DNA of 44,697 nucleotides from Chloroflexota bacterium (GCA_016202545.1 JACQON010000004.1:1-44697), one strand, 5' to 3'; positions 1-9,898 are shown, numbered from the stretch's first letter. Notes: generated by a model not told the origin, from the letters alone. Program-made: numbers and translations.

Positions 1-114
1 AGAAAGGATTATAATACCATCAGGCCCCACAGCGCGTTGGGTGGACTGGCACCCCAAGAATTCATGGCACTAGACGGAAACGCTAAGATGCAGGTGGCAC
101 TAAGAATGGGGTAA
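1..114 (+). CDS. C-terminal end of an IS3-family transposase (OrfB/integrase), cut by window edge
   Basis: The first 114 bases read in one open frame and end with TAA. The translated tail contains DYNTIRPHSALGGLAPQEF, the classic C-terminal motif of the DDE integrase (OrfB) of IS3-family elements. The catalytic residues lie upstream, outside the window. The stop codon is only 2 bases from the end of the convergent SEC-C gene, and I could not recognise a terminal inverted repeat, so the IS end may be eroded or may lie within that gene. The family call is strong although the fragment is short. Whether the element is intact cannot be told. Confidence 0.85.
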   Translation, partial: RKDYNTIRPHSALGGLAPQEFMALDGNAKMQVALRMG

Positions 115-116
115 GG

Positions 117-959
117 TCAAAAGCTACTAAGTAGCTCGTAGTATTTCGCATGTCGGTCATCATAGAGTGAAACAAGGTCTTCCACCTTTTTGGGTAACTC
201 TACTACAGCAAATCTCTCTTTTGGTACTGTTAGCTTGCCCCCTTTCCAAAATCTACGCAATTGTGCTGTAATCATATAATAATCAAGTGCCAAATACTCT
301 ATTTGATATATAGTAATTGCGTCTTCTTGAGTTATTTGTCTTGGTATGATAGTAGGTCTCACCGTATCTCGGAATTCTTCTTCTTTTTGTATTTCTACTG
401 TAGTTGCTGTATCGAAGTCGATGGTCTCACCATTATAGGGCTCTTCTGTAGAGATGTACTGTTTCACATCAAAAGAGGTGGGAACTGCGACAAACTCATC
501 TTCTTGGTTGCTGCTGCCATATTTCAAAAGCGCTAGGTTAAAAGTGGTACGATGCAGATACGGAGTTGTACGTCTATCGTATGGCTCGACAGTTTCTGGA
601 AATATACGCCGTGACAGAAATAGCCAGTAATACTTACTGCGATTTGAACACAATCGTTTAATCTCTCCCTCGAGTTTCTGTTTCCAAAGCAATAGAGCCT
701 TTTCAGATTCATTTTTATTTGGTGAAGGAGGTATAGTAGCAATCACCGATTTCTCTATAGCCATGGCTGGACCCTTGTAGATACGCATAAATTTGCTACG
801 ACCTACTTTGGATAAAAGGTGACGCATTCGAAGTGAGGCGGCATCGAATAAAATAATTTCAGGAATATTTCTTTCAATATCTTCTTTTAGCAGGTAGCAT
901 TTCTTATATTTCTTGCCGCTTCCACAGGGGCATGGATCATTTCGTCCAACCTTTCCCAT
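117..959 (-). CDS. SEC-C motif protein of unknown function
   Basis: A 280-residue protein that opens with a SEC-C zinc-binding motif at residues 7-22 (NDPCPCGSGKKYKKCY), with cysteines 10, 12 and 21. The usual final ligand (Cys or His) is Tyr22 here. The rest has no motif I recognise; it is rich in charged and aromatic residues and has no membrane segment or signal peptide. Free-standing SEC-C proteins are common but mostly uncharacterised; the motif is otherwise known from the SecA C-terminus. The ATG at 957-959 follows AAGGAA on the minus strand, a moderate ribosome site. The gene is clearly more AT-rich than the metabolic genes to its right and converges on an IS3 transposase tail, which suggests horizontal acquisition. 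Confidence 0.75.
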   Translation of the reverse strand: MGKVGRNDPCPCGSGKKYKKCYLLKEDIERNIPEIILFDAASLRMRHLLSKVGRSKFMRIYKGPAMAIEKSVIATIPPSPNKNESEKALLLWKQKLEGEIKRLCSNRSKYYWLFLSRRIFPETVEPYDRRTTPYLHRTTFNLALLKYGSSNQEDEFVAVPTSFDVKQYISTEEPYNGETIDFDTATTVEIQKEEEFRDTVRPTIIPRQITQEDAITIYQIEYLALDYYMITAQLRRFWKGGKLTVPKERFAVVELPKKVEDLVSLYDDRHAKYYELLSSF

Positions 960-1063
960 CCCGTCACTTTTCCTTACAACATCTTAATGTGCACTACCGT
1001 ACTAAGCCCATCGTTAAGTGGCAGGGGGTTAGTTGATAGTTACCAAAAGGAGAGCCGGACAAC

Positions 1064-1426
1064 TCAGCTAACGGGAACTAAGTAGAACCGGCCTTTCTCG
1101 CTGTATTCCTTTACCATCTCGGAGTGCATCAGCGGGGCTAGCTGGGCGTCCATCTCGGCCTCGGAGAGGCCAAATTCCTGCTTGACCTGCTCACGGGTCA
1201 CCTTGCCCTGGCCCCTGATAAACAGGTAGACGTTGCGCTCCGTTTCGGTGAGCCGCGCCGCGTCTTTTATCTCCCCGCGAGCGCGGGTGGCCTCGAAAGT
1301 CGCCCACGGGTCGCACCCCTGCACGTGCAGGCCAGCCTCCATATAGCAGTCCTCGCACACAGTCTGGCCCTGGTGTAAGTAGCTCTCATTCTCGGTTATG
1401 TCTCGACCGCACCGGCTGCACTTCAT
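1064..1426 (-). CDS. small zinc-ribbon plus winged-helix-like protein
   Basis: A 120-residue protein. Residues 3-27 hold two CxxC knuckles (C3, C6 and C24, C27, with H18 between), like a treble-clef or LIM-type zinc site. Residues about 57-118 look like a winged helix: a TETERNVYLFIRG helix, then VTREQVKQEFGLSEAEMDAQL and a final strand pair. This suggests a small DNA- or RNA-binding regulator; the target is unknown. The ATG overlaps the stop of the upstream DUF763 remnant as ATGA, with a strong GGAGGGAGG site just ahead, so it was probably translated by coupling to that gene. Function is inferred only from architecture. Confidence 0.7.
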   Translation of the reverse strand: MKCSRCGRDITENESYLHQGQTVCEDCYMEAGLHVQGCDPWATFEATRARGEIKDAARLTETERNVYLFIRGQGKVTREQVKQEFGLSEAEMDAQLAPLMHSEMVKEYSEKGRFYLVPVS

Positions 1427-1877
1427 GGCCCTCCCTCCTTTGCTCCATCTCGCTTTTCTCCCTCATGTCCCATCCTCACCCTGTCCAGCCTCCCCATTGC
1501 CTCATTTTTCTCGGTTATCCCCAGTTTAGCCCTGTTTATGGCTTTCCGCAACAGGTCAATTGACTGGTCGTAGGTCTTTCTATCCACAGGGTAGGGGATG
1601 CCGTCCTTGCCGCTTCCTTGATGGCGCCGCACAGAGTGGTGGTCACCCCGCTCGAATGCCAGTCGTAGCCCAGAACGCAGCCAAAGGCCTGGAACCAGAA
1701 CGGATGAGATAGCCGCCTCAGCACCTCCTCGGCGCTGAACTCGGCGACGATGGCGATGACGATTTCCCGGGCCAGCTTGACCATGCGGTCAAACAGCCGC
1801 GGCGGCACCTTACCGTAGTGGAGGGGCAGGTTAGCGATTCCGGTGCGCCTGCTCGCAGGGGTAGCTGCCATGCGCAC
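1423..1877 (-). pseudogene. DUF763 gene broken by internal deletion and frameshift
   Basis: Two overlapping minus-strand frames each carry one end of a DUF763 protein. The upstream frame (ending 1536) gives the family N-terminus: [20 protein letters not shown], then [19 protein letters not shown] and [11 protein letters not shown]. The downstream frame (ending 1423) gives what I recall as the family C-terminus: [21 protein letters not shown] and a final helix. Intact members are about 370 residues; only about 145 remain, so roughly 220 central residues are gone, and the join near 1612-1625 is out of frame. The ATG at 1869-1871 or the GTG at 1875-1877 would be the start. The remnant still overlaps the next gene by ATGA. 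It is very unlikely to make a functional product. Confidence 0.75.
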
Positions 1878-1882
1878 CTCAC

Positions 1883-2113
1883 CTATGAGCCGCAGGTACC
1901 GCAGGCAGTGGAACTACAGCCGCCGCAGGAACTGCCACCTGTGGGAACAGTTTGTCCGCTGTCGTCCCTGGACAGGGAGCAGAAAGTAGAAAGTACCCGT
2001 TGCGCCGCAGCCTGGCATTTAGGGCAGCAAGCCGCCTCGCCAGCCTCGCTTAACCGGCGCAGAAGCTCGAACTTACGATTGCACCGGAGGCAAAAATACT
2101 CATATATAGGCAT
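1883..2113 (-). CDS. FmdB-like zinc-ribbon protein
   Basis: A 76-residue protein starting [16 protein letters not shown], the signature of the FmdB / CxxC_CxxC_SSSS zinc-ribbon family. The ribbon cysteines are C8, C11, C30 and C33. The C-terminus is the glycine/serine/cysteine-rich tail typical of the family ([10 protein letters not shown] and so on). FmdB was named as a putative regulator of formamidase/amidase genes, but most members are uncharacterised. The ATG at 2111-2113 has an AGAGGG site 5-6 bases upstream. It is first in a minus-strand cluster with the DUF763 remnant and the zinc-ribbon protein. Confidence 0.88.
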   Translation of the reverse strand: MPIYEYFCLRCNRKFELLRRLSEAGEAACCPKCQAAAQRVLSTFCSLSRDDSGQTVPTGGSSCGGCSSTACGTCGS

Positions 2114-2220
2114 GTTGCCCTCTCTAAAACCAGTCTAGCTCTTTGCGCGCCCCAAGTCAAGAAAACATTGACCGCAGCCCGGGATGCTGCTACACTTGAA
2201 ACTACCTTCCGAGTGATGTC

Positions 2221-3792
2221 ATGAAAGTATTGACCGCCGACCAGATGCAGCAGGCGGAGCAGGAATGCGCCCGCCTCGGCCTGACCACGAGCGTCCTCAT
2301 GGAAAACGCCGGCACAGCCGTGGCCGAGGAAGTCAGCAAGGTCATGGGCGTCACCGGAGGGCGCCGCATTTCGGTTCTGGTCGGGCCGGGCAATAATGGC
2401 GGGGACGGCCTGGTAGCCGCCCGCCATCTGCATGACGGGGGAGCCAGGGTCAGCGTTTACCTCTGCGGCCAGAGGCCGCCTGATGACCCCAATCTCGACC
2501 TGGCCCGGCAGCGAGGCATAGCCCTGATTGACGCCGCTCAGGATGAAGATTTGAGCAGCCTCGGCGAGCTGCTGTCCTCGGCTGATGTCGTGGTTGACGC
2601 CGTGCTGGGCACCGGCAAAAGTCGCCCGCTCCGCGGCATCATCCCGAAAATACTGAATCAGGTGGGCCAGGCCAGGACCACGCGCCGGCGACTTCATATC
2701 TTTGCCCTGGACTTACCTTCAGGGCTGAACGCCGATACCGGGGCGGTAGACCCCGCCTGCCTCTACGCGGACTACACCATCACCCTCGGCTTCCCCAAGC
2801 CAGGCCTGTTCAACCTGCCAGGGGCAGAGAGGGCGGGCAGGATAATCGTGGCCGACATCGGCATACCGCCGAGCCTGGCCGAACATATACCTACGGAGCT
2901 TGTCACCTCCGACTGGGCGAGGGCGGCCCTGCCCGGGCGCCCTCTGCTGGCCAACAAGGGCACCTTCGGCCGGGTCCTGGTCGCTGCCGGCTCGATTAAC
3001 TACATTGGCGCTGCTTACCTGGCCTGCAGCGGTGCTATGCGGGTGGGGGCGGGACTGGTGACGCTGGCCATCGCCGCCAGCCTCCAGCCTATCCTGGCCT
3101 CCAAGCTGACCGAGGTGACCTACCTGCCCCTGCCGGAGCTGCAGTCCGGCACCATTTCGGCCAGGGCTGCCAGCCTTATGCATGAGCAGCTTGACCGGTA
3201 CCAGGTGCTGCTCATGGGCTGCGGGCTGGGACAAAGCCCACCGGTGACGGAATTTATCAAGGAGATTCTTTCCCATCTCAAAGGGCCGGCGCCGGCGCTG
3301 GTCCTTGACGCCGATGCCCTCAACACCCTGGCCAAAATCCCCCGCTGGTGGCAGCAGCTCGCCGGTGATGCCATCCTCACCCCGCACCCCGGCGAAATGG
3401 CGAGACTGGCGGAAATGACTGTGGATGAGGTACAATCAGACAGGTTAGGCACGGCCGGGAAGGCTGCCCGGGAGTGGCAGAAGACCATCGTGCTCAAGGG
3501 GGCATATACGGTTATCGCTGCGCCGGACGGGCGGTGTCGCGTCAGTCCCTTTGCCAACCCTGGCCTGGCATCGGCCGGGACCGGTGACGTCCTCTCCGGT
3601 GCCATAGCCGGGCTGCTGGCCCAGGGGCTCCCGCTCTTTGATGCGGCTGCCCTGGGCATCTATCTCCACGGCGAAGCCGGAGAGATGGTCAGGGACGATA
3701 TGGGCGATACCGGCATGGTGGCCACCGACCTTTTGCCGGCGCTGCCGCTGGCTATCAAAAAGCTGAGAGAAGGCGATGCTGCTGGCCATTGA
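2221..3792 (+). CDS. nnr: bifunctional NAD(P)H-hydrate epimerase / ADP-dependent NAD(P)H-hydrate dehydratase
   Basis: Repairs hydrated NADH and NADPH. The N-terminal YjeF_N domain (about residues 1-225) epimerises R- and S-NAD(P)HX and shows the GPGNNGGDGLVAARHL loop near residue 58. The C-terminal ribokinase-like domain (about 235-515) dehydrates S-NAD(P)HX using ADP; it shows LTPHPGEMARL and the NPGLASAGTGDVLSGAIAG loop. Its 523 residues match the usual fused form. The ATG at 2221 has only a weak ribosome site. The last 17 bases overlap coaX, so the two are probably translated together in a cofactor operon with coaBC. Confidence 0.95.
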   Translation: MKVLTADQMQQAEQECARLGLTTSVLMENAGTAVAEEVSKVMGVTGGRRISVLVGPGNNGGDGLVAARHLHDGGARVSVYLCGQRPPDDPNLDLARQRGIALIDAAQDEDLSSLGELLSSADVVVDAVLGTGKSRPLRGIIPKILNQVGQARTTRRRLHIFALDLPSGLNADTGAVDPACLYADYTITLGFPKPGLFNLPGAERAGRIIVADIGIPPSLAEHIPTELVTSDWARAALPGRPLLANKGTFGRVLVAAGSINYIGAAYLACSGAMRVGAGLVTLAIAASLQPILASKLTEVTYLPLPELQSGTISARAASLMHEQLDRYQVLLMGCGLGQSPPVTEFIKEILSHLKGPAPALVLDADALNTLAKIPRWWQQLAGDAILTPHPGEMARLAEMTVDEVQSDRLGTAGKAAREWQKTIVLKGAYTVIAAPDGRCRVSPFANPGLASAGTGDVLSGAIAGLLAQGLPLFDAAALGIYLHGEAGEMVRDDMGDTGMVATDLLPALPLAIKKLREGDAAGH

Positions 3793-4546
3793 TATCGGCA
3801 ATACCGAGACCAAAGTGGGCGCCTTTGAACATGACCGGCTCCGTGCTACCTGGCATGTGGAGACAGATATTCACCGCCGGGAGGATGAGTATGCCGCGCT
3901 GCTGCTCAATCTGCTGCAATACCAGGGCTTGAAGAATTCCGATGTCACCAAAGCGGTGCTGTGCAGCACCGTCCCGCCGCTGGTGACCACCTTCGTGCGC
4001 CTGGTCGAGCGCTATTTCCATGTTTCACCCCTGGTGGTGGGGGCCGGGATTAAGACCGGCGTCCGCATCCGCATGGACAACCCCAGGGAGGTCGGCGCCG
4101 ACCGCATTGTGAACGCCGCCGCCGCCCACCATCTCTATGGCGGCCCGGTAATCATCACCGACCTGGGGACGGCCACCACCTTTGATACCGTGTCCCGGGA
4201 AGGCGACTACCTGGGAGGGGCTATCGCCCCCGGCATCACCATCGCCGCCGAAGCCCTTTTTGCCCAGGCGGCGGCGCTGCCCAGGGTTGACCTGGCGCGG
4301 CCCAAGCGGGCCATCGGCACCAATACCATTGCCGCCATGCAGTCAGGCATCGTCTTCGGCTATGTCGGCCTTATCGAAGGCCTGGTGGCCCGCATCCAGC
4401 GCGAGCTGGGCGAGAAGACCAAAGTGGTCGCTACCGGAGGCTACGCCGAGCTCATCGCCGCTGAGACGACCATATTCGATGTGGTAAATCCCAACCTGAC
4501 GCTGGAGGGATTAAAGCTCATCTACCTGGCGAATGAAGGTGAGTAG
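3776..4546 (+). CDS. coaX: type III pantothenate kinase
   Basis: Phosphorylates pantothenate, the first step of coenzyme A synthesis; type III enzymes are insensitive to CoA feedback. The ASKHA-fold motifs are visible: DIGNTETKVGAF at residues 5-16 (phosphate 1), DNPREVGADRIVNA around residue 101, and DLGTATTFD around residue 125 (phosphate 2). At 256 residues it is of normal length. The ATG lies inside the end of nnr (17-base overlap) behind GAAGGCG. The gene is followed after 9 bases by coaBC, so the pathway enzymes are neighbours. Confidence 0.96.
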   Translation: MLLAIDIGNTETKVGAFEHDRLRATWHVETDIHRREDEYAALLLNLLQYQGLKNSDVTKAVLCSTVPPLVTTFVRLVERYFHVSPLVVGAGIKTGVRIRMDNPREVGADRIVNAAAAHHLYGGPVIITDLGTATTFDTVSREGDYLGGAIAPGITIAAEALFAQAAALPRVDLARPKRAIGTNTIAAMQSGIVFGYVGLIEGLVARIQRELGEKTKVVATGGYAELIAAETTIFDVVNPNLTLEGLKLIYLANEGE

Positions 4547-4555
4547 GAGATAGCC

Positions 4556-5749
<1,194 letters not shown>

Positions 5750-5921
5750 GGCAGCTTGAAAAAGCCTAAAACCTAGACTTGAAGCAGAAAGTGGAGTACA
5801 GAAAGTGAAAGGAGACTCCATAAAGACGAAACCTTATGGCGTCCCCTTCCGTCGTGATTCTAAATAGAGAATAACAAATTTTATTGAAATTGTCAATAGC
5901 CAGTTGGTAATAGGTAGGAAA

Positions 5922-5960
5922 GCGGAGAGGATGCTGGATAAGGTGGTGGGGATGATAGGT
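5922..5960 (+). repeat. coaBC-tail repeat, copy 2 (noncoding relic)
   Basis: A direct repeat of the coaBC 3' end displaced by about 220 bases into the gap 5750-6028. It starts gcggagagg, as does copy 1, and diverges after about 39 bases. It is not in a useful reading frame. The remaining bases of the gap are AT-rich and contain no gene I can support. The repeat probably marks an old duplication or insertion event next to the orphan gene at 6029. Confidence 0.65.
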
Positions 5961-6028
5961 AGAAAAAGACCCAGACGAATTTAAGAAGCAGACAGAGCAG
6001 ATAGAAAAGTCTTAGGGGCAAGAAGACG

Positions 6029-6541
6029 GTGCAACCCCAATATGTAACTGAGATCGATGTTATCATCGCAGTGGCAAAGTGGCTTCATTCGAATGAATGG
6101 ACAGTTGAAAGGTTGTCTATTCCTCATGGAAGTGGTTTGGTAAGTGGTTCTAAAGCTAAAGATAAGTTAAGGAATGACTTGACTGCGGTTGGTATTCAAA
6201 CAGATAGCATAAGATTTTTGCCTAAAGGCGAGGACATCGTAGCAAGACAAAGAAACAGTCTCTGGAGAATCGAATGCAAGGGTCTGAGTGCAGGCAAGCA
6301 GGCAACAGTGAAAAATAACTTTGACAGGGCAGTTGCTAGCGCGGTGTCATATTATGACCATAGCGAGGGATTAAGGCTTGGTATTGCACTACCTGATGAT
6401 AAACAATATGTTAGGCTCTGCCGAAACAAATTGCCTAAAGCTCTTAGAGGCGCTATTACTCTATGGGTTTTCTTATATGAGAATATCAATGAGGTCTACG
6501 AATTTAGCCCTGAAGAAGAGCTACCATCATTAGAAGATTGA
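6029..6541 (+). CDS. orphan protein with PD-(D/E)xK nuclease-like core
   Basis: A 170-residue soluble protein. Residues about 60-100 show the pattern of a PD-(D/E)xK nuclease: GEDIVARQRNSLWRIECKG gives Asp in GED and the E-C-K triad, followed by a helix with NFDRAVASAVSYYD. A later strand, LRLGIALPDD, precedes the C-terminal part. The fold resembles restriction-endonuclease-like and VRR-type nucleases; the substrate is unknown. It starts with GTG at 6029-6031, about 10 bases after AGGGG, a weak signal, and no in-frame ATG offers a better choice. The gene is markedly more AT-rich than the coa and leu genes beside it and has no partner methylase, suggesting an acquired single gene. Confidence 0.6.
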   Translation: MQPQYVTEIDVIIAVAKWLHSNEWTVERLSIPHGSGLVSGSKAKDKLRNDLTAVGIQTDSIRFLPKGEDIVARQRNSLWRIECKGLSAGKQATVKNNFDRAVASAVSYYDHSEGLRLGIALPDDKQYVRLCRNKLPKALRGAITLWVFLYENINEVYEFSPEEELPSLED

Positions 6542-6573
6542 ACGTGAGTCAAAGAGAGGCGGAGCGTAGGAGG

Positions 6574-6673
6574 AAATCCCCCTGAGTCCCCCTTTGCCAA
6601 AGGGGGAGACTTCTCCCTTTCGTAAAGGGATTCATCCTGAAGGATTCATCCTGAAGGAGATTGAGAGGGATTT
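6574..6673. repeat. REP/MITE-like palindromic element with tandem 14-mer
   Basis: A compact noncoding element. The outer ends AAATCCC (6574-6580) and GGGATTT (6667-6673) are inverted. Inside are a perfect 9-bp stem with 3-base loop at 6587-6607 (CCCCCTTT/AAAGGGGG core), a second palindrome at 6614-6630 (TCCCTTT CGT AAAGGGA), and a 14-bp unit repeated twice in tandem at 6630-6657 (attcatcctgaagg). Elements of this CCCCCTTTG...CAAAGGGGG style are widespread intergenic repeats. It ends about 24 bases before leuD and would fold in any leuD leader transcript. Confidence 0.75.
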
Positions 6674-6696
6674 GGGTATAACAGCAAGGAGTTTCT

Positions 6697-7194
6697 ATGT
6701 TGAAAGGCAAAGTCCACAAATACGGAGCGGATGTTAACACCGATGCCATCATCCCGGCGCGCTATCTCAACGTGTCCGACCCGGCGGAGCTGGCCAAACA
6801 CTGCATGGAAGACATAGACCCGGAGTTCGTCTCCGGGGTGCAGCCGGGGGACATAATCATGGCCACCACCAACTTCGGCTGCGGCTCATCCAGGGAACAC
6901 GCCCCGCTGGCAATTAAAGCCGCCGGCATCTCTTGTGTCATCGCCAAGACCTTCGCCCGCATCTTCTTCCGCAACGCCATAAACATCGGCCTGCCCCTGC
7001 TCGAATGCGCCGAGGCGGTGGACAACACCGAGGCCGGCCATATTCTGAAAGTTGACCTGTCAACCGGCGAGATAAAGAATATGACCAGCGGCCAGACCTT
7101 CGCCGCCAAGCCCTACCCCGACTTCATGGCCAAGCTGGTCTCGGCAGGAGGGCTTATCGAGTATACCAGACAAAGATTGAGCAGGAGGACTTAG
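6697..7194 (+). CDS. leuD: 3-isopropylmalate / citramalate dehydratase small subunit
   Basis: Small swivel-domain subunit of the aconitase-type isomerase that converts 2-isopropylmalate to 3-isopropylmalate and citramalate to methylmalate. The 165-residue protein shows [15 protein letters not shown], the substrate loop [14 protein letters not shown] near residues 62-75, and [19 protein letters not shown]. This is the short LeuD/HacB-like form. The ATG follows AAGGAG. The catalytic 4Fe-4S large subunit (leuC) is not in the window; upstream of leuD lies a repeat and an orphan gene. leuB follows with one base between the stop and its ATG. Confidence 0.95.
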   Translation: MLKGKVHKYGADVNTDAIIPARYLNVSDPAELAKHCMEDIDPEFVSGVQPGDIIMATTNFGCGSSREHAPLAIKAAGISCVIAKTFARIFFRNAINIGLPLLECAEAVDNTEAGHILKVDLSTGEIKNMTSGQTFAAKPYPDFMAKLVSAGGLIEYTRQRLSRRT

Positions 7195-7195
7195 C

Positions 7196-8290
7196 ATGCA
7201 ATTCAACCTGGCGGTTTTGCCCGGCGATGGCGTCGGCCCGGAGGTGATTGCCGAGGCGGTCAAGGTATTGCAGGCGGTGGGCAGACGCTTCGGGCATGGC
7301 TTCGACTTGCGCTACGGGCCGGTGGGCGGGGTGGCCATTGACCAGACCGGAGAGGCGCTGCCCGGTGATACCCTCAAGATGTGCCAGGGCTGCCAAGCCG
7401 TGCTGCTGGGCGCCGTCGGCGGGCCGAAGTGGGACGACCCCGCTGCCAAAGTCCACCCTGAAGATGGGCTGCTGGCGCTACGGAAAGGGTTAGCACTGTT
7501 TGCCAACCTGCGGCCGGTCAGGGTGCTGCCCATGCTGGCCGATTCCACCAATCTGAAGCCGGAGGTGGTCAGGGGGACGGACCTCATCTTCGTCCGCGAG
7601 CTGACCGGCGGTCTGTACTTCGCCCGCCCCAAGAGACAGTGGCGGACATCCCGCGGCCGCCGGGCTACCGATACCATGACCTACTCCGAGCAGGAGATTG
7701 AGCGCATCGTCAGGGTGGGCTTTGAGCTGGCGCGGACGCGGCGGAAGAAGCTGACCTCGGTGGACAAGGCCAACGTGCTGCAATCGTCACGGCTGTGGCG
7801 GCAGGTGGCTATAGAGGTGGCCCAGGGTTATCCTGATGTAGAGTTGGAGCACATGCTGGTAGATGCCTGCGCCATGCGGCTGATTCAGAACCCGACTTAT
7901 TTCGATGTCCTGGTCACCGAGAACATGTTCGGCGATATCCTGACCGATGAGGCGTCAATGCTGGCCGGCTCGATGGGAATGCTGCCCTCGGCCAGCCTGT
8001 CCGGAGTGCCGCAGGAGGATACCAGGATATTCGGCATGTATGAGCCTATCCATGGCAGCGCGCCGCGCCGCGCCGGGATGGATATGGTAAATCCCATCGC
8101 CACCATCCTCAGCGTGGCTATGCTGCTCCGCTACTCCCTCGGCCTGGCCACCGAAGCCCGGACGATTGAGCACGCCGTGGAACAGGTATTGGAGGAAGGC
8201 TGCCGTACCTATGATATAATGAATGAAGGTAAAACCAAGGTGGGGACGAAGCAGATGGGGGATTTAATTGCCGCTAAGGTGGGAGGCTGA
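7196..8290 (+). CDS. leuB: 3-isopropylmalate dehydrogenase
   Basis: NAD-dependent oxidative decarboxylation of 3-isopropylmalate, and, in citramalate users, of 3-methylmalate to 2-oxobutyrate. Its 364 residues are typical. Visible motifs are [18 protein letters not shown] at the N-terminus, the [14 protein letters not shown] substrate loop, and the [17 protein letters not shown] signature around residues 240-260, followed by EPIHGSAP. The start has an AGGAGG site ahead of it. It lies between leuD and cimA, so it probably serves isoleucine as well as leucine synthesis. Confidence 0.97.
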   Translation: MQFNLAVLPGDGVGPEVIAEAVKVLQAVGRRFGHGFDLRYGPVGGVAIDQTGEALPGDTLKMCQGCQAVLLGAVGGPKWDDPAAKVHPEDGLLALRKGLALFANLRPVRVLPMLADSTNLKPEVVRGTDLIFVRELTGGLYFARPKRQWRTSRGRRATDTMTYSEQEIERIVRVGFELARTRRKKLTSVDKANVLQSSRLWRQVAIEVAQGYPDVELEHMLVDACAMRLIQNPTYFDVLVTENMFGDILTDEASMLAGSMGMLPSASLSGVPQEDTRIFGMYEPIHGSAPRRAGMDMVNPIATILSVAMLLRYSLGLATEARTIEHAVEQVLEEGCRTYDIMNEGKTKVGTKQMGDLIAAKVGG

Positions 8291-8293
8291 TAG

Positions 8294-9898
8294 TTGTCAC
8301 AGGTCCAGCTTTATGATACTACGCTCCGGGATGGGGCGCAGCGAGAGGGAATCTCCTTCTCGGTGACCGATAAGCTTAAAATCGTCCAGAAGCTCGATGA
8401 GCTTGGCATCCACTACATCGAGGGCGGCTGGCCCGGCTCCAACCCCAAAGATGTCGAGTTCTTCGCCAGGGCACGAGAGCTGTCCCTATCGCACTCGGTG
8501 CTGGTGGCTTTCGGCAGCACCCGGCGGCCCAAAATCAAGGCCGAGGCCGATGACAACCTCCGGGCGCTGTCCGAGGCCGGGGTCAAGGTGGCCACCATCG
8601 TCGGCAAAAGCTCGGCGTTGCAGGTGACCCAGGTGCTGGAGACCACCCTGGAGGAAAACCTGAGCATGGTGGCCGACTCCATACGCCATCTCAGGAGTAA
8701 GGGGCTGGCCGTCTTCTTCGACGCCGAGCACTTCTTCGATGGCTTCAAGGTTGACCCCGACTACGCCCTGCGTGTGTTGCAGGTGGCTGCCGAGGCCGGG
8801 GCTGGCTGCCTGGTGCTGTGCGATACCAACGGCGGCGGCCTGCCCGGCGAGGTTGCCGCTGCCGTCGCTGCCACGCGGCGGGCTGTTTCGGTGCCGCTGG
8901 GCATTCACGCCCACAATGATGGAGAGCTGGCGGTGGCCAATAGCCTGGCGGCGGTGAGCGCCGGGGCCAGCCAGGTGCAGGGGACCATCAATGGCTACGG
9001 CGAGCGCTGCGGCAACGCCAACCTGTGCTCCATCATCCCCGATTTGAAGCTCAAGATGGGCATTGACTGCCTCACCGATGAGCAACTGGCCAGCCTGACC
9101 GAGGTGTCCCACTATGTCAGCGAGGTGGCCAACCTCATCCCCGACGCCTTCCTGCCCTACGTCGGCTTCAGTGCCTTCAGCCACAAGGGCGGGCTTCACG
9201 TGGCGGGCATGGCCAAATGGAAATACAGCTACCAGCATGTTGACCCGGCCAGGGTGGGCAACCGGCCCAAGGTGCTGGTATCTGAGCTATCGGGACAGAG
9301 AAATATCACCCACAAGGTGAAGGAATTAGAGCTTGACCTTTCTCTTACCAGGGAGGAGACACAGAAGCTGCTCCAGCAGGTCAAACTGCTGGAAAGCCGC
9401 GGTTTCCAGTATGATAACGCCGCGGCCTCCTTTGAGCTGCTGGTACACCGCGCCAAGCCGGACTACCGGGCGCCTTTCGAGCTGGTTGACTTCATGGTGG
9501 TGGTGGAGAAGCGGCGGCGCCAGCCTGCCAATAAGAACGCGGAGGAGATGCTGTCCGAGGCTATGGTGAAGGTAAGGGTGGATGGCGAGGTCATGCACAC
9601 CGTGGCTGAGGGCAACGGGCCGGTCAATGCCCTGGACGCGGCGCTGCGCAAGGCGTTGCTCCAGTTTTATCCCAGCCTGGCCCAGGTCAAGCTGGTCGAC
9701 TACAAAGTCCGCATCCTCGAGGAGAGCACCGGCACCGAGTCCCAGGTGCGGGTGCTCATTGAGTCCAGCGACGGGGTCGACGAGTGGCGCACCGTAGGCA
9801 GCTCGACCAACATCATCGAGGCTAGCTGGCTGGCCCTGGCCGACAGCCTGGAATACTGGCTGCTGAAGCAAAAAGCTCCCTCCTCACCGCGAAGCTGA
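8294..9898 (+). CDS. cimA: (R)-citramalate synthase
   Basis: Condenses pyruvate with acetyl-CoA to citramalate, giving a threonine-independent route to isoleucine through LeuCD and LeuB. The TIM-barrel domain (about 1-290) shows YDTTLRDGAQREGISFS and the metal-binding GIHAHNDGELAVANS. The C-terminal third (about 395-525) is the LeuA-type allosteric domain, which suggests feedback control by isoleucine. The length of 534 fits the long CimA branch rather than LeuA or homocitrate synthase. The start is TTG at 8294-8296 with GGGAGG 7 bases upstream. It is 3 bases behind leuB and ends the operon before a terminator. Confidence 0.94.
   Translation: MSQVQLYDTTLRDGAQREGISFSVTDKLKIVQKLDELGIHYIEGGWPGSNPKDVEFFARARELSLSHSVLVAFGSTRRPKIKAEADDNLRALSEAGVKVATIVGKSSALQVTQVLETTLEENLSMVADSIRHLRSKGLAVFFDAEHFFDGFKVDPDYALRVLQVAAEAGAGCLVLCDTNGGGLPGEVAAAVAATRRAVSVPLGIHAHNDGELAVANSLAAVSAGASQVQGTINGYGERCGNANLCSIIPDLKLKMGIDCLTDEQLASLTEVSHYVSEVANLIPDAFLPYVGFSAFSHKGGLHVAGMAKWKYSYQHVDPARVGNRPKVLVSELSGQRNITHKVKELELDLSLTREETQKLLQQVKLLESRGFQYDNAAASFELLVHRAKPDYRAPFELVDFMVVVEKRRRQPANKNAEEMLSEAMVKVRVDGEVMHTVAEGNGPVNALDAALRKALLQFYPSLAQVKLVDYKVRILEESTGTESQVRVLIESSDGVDEWRTVGSSTNIIEASWLALADSLEYWLLKQKAPSSPRS

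Noticed and set aside
261-536. 91-codon plus-strand ORF inside the SEC-C gene
   Set aside because: Antisense to a gene with a recognised motif; its phenylalanine/cysteine-rich sequence is typical of a shadow frame.
2050-2697. 215-codon minus-strand ORF over the nnr start
   Set aside because: Antisense to nnr, no family signal; long shadow frames are expected in GC-rich genes.
6029-6541. Restriction-modification system
   Set aside because: No methyltransferase or specificity subunit in the window; only a nuclease-like core can be supported.
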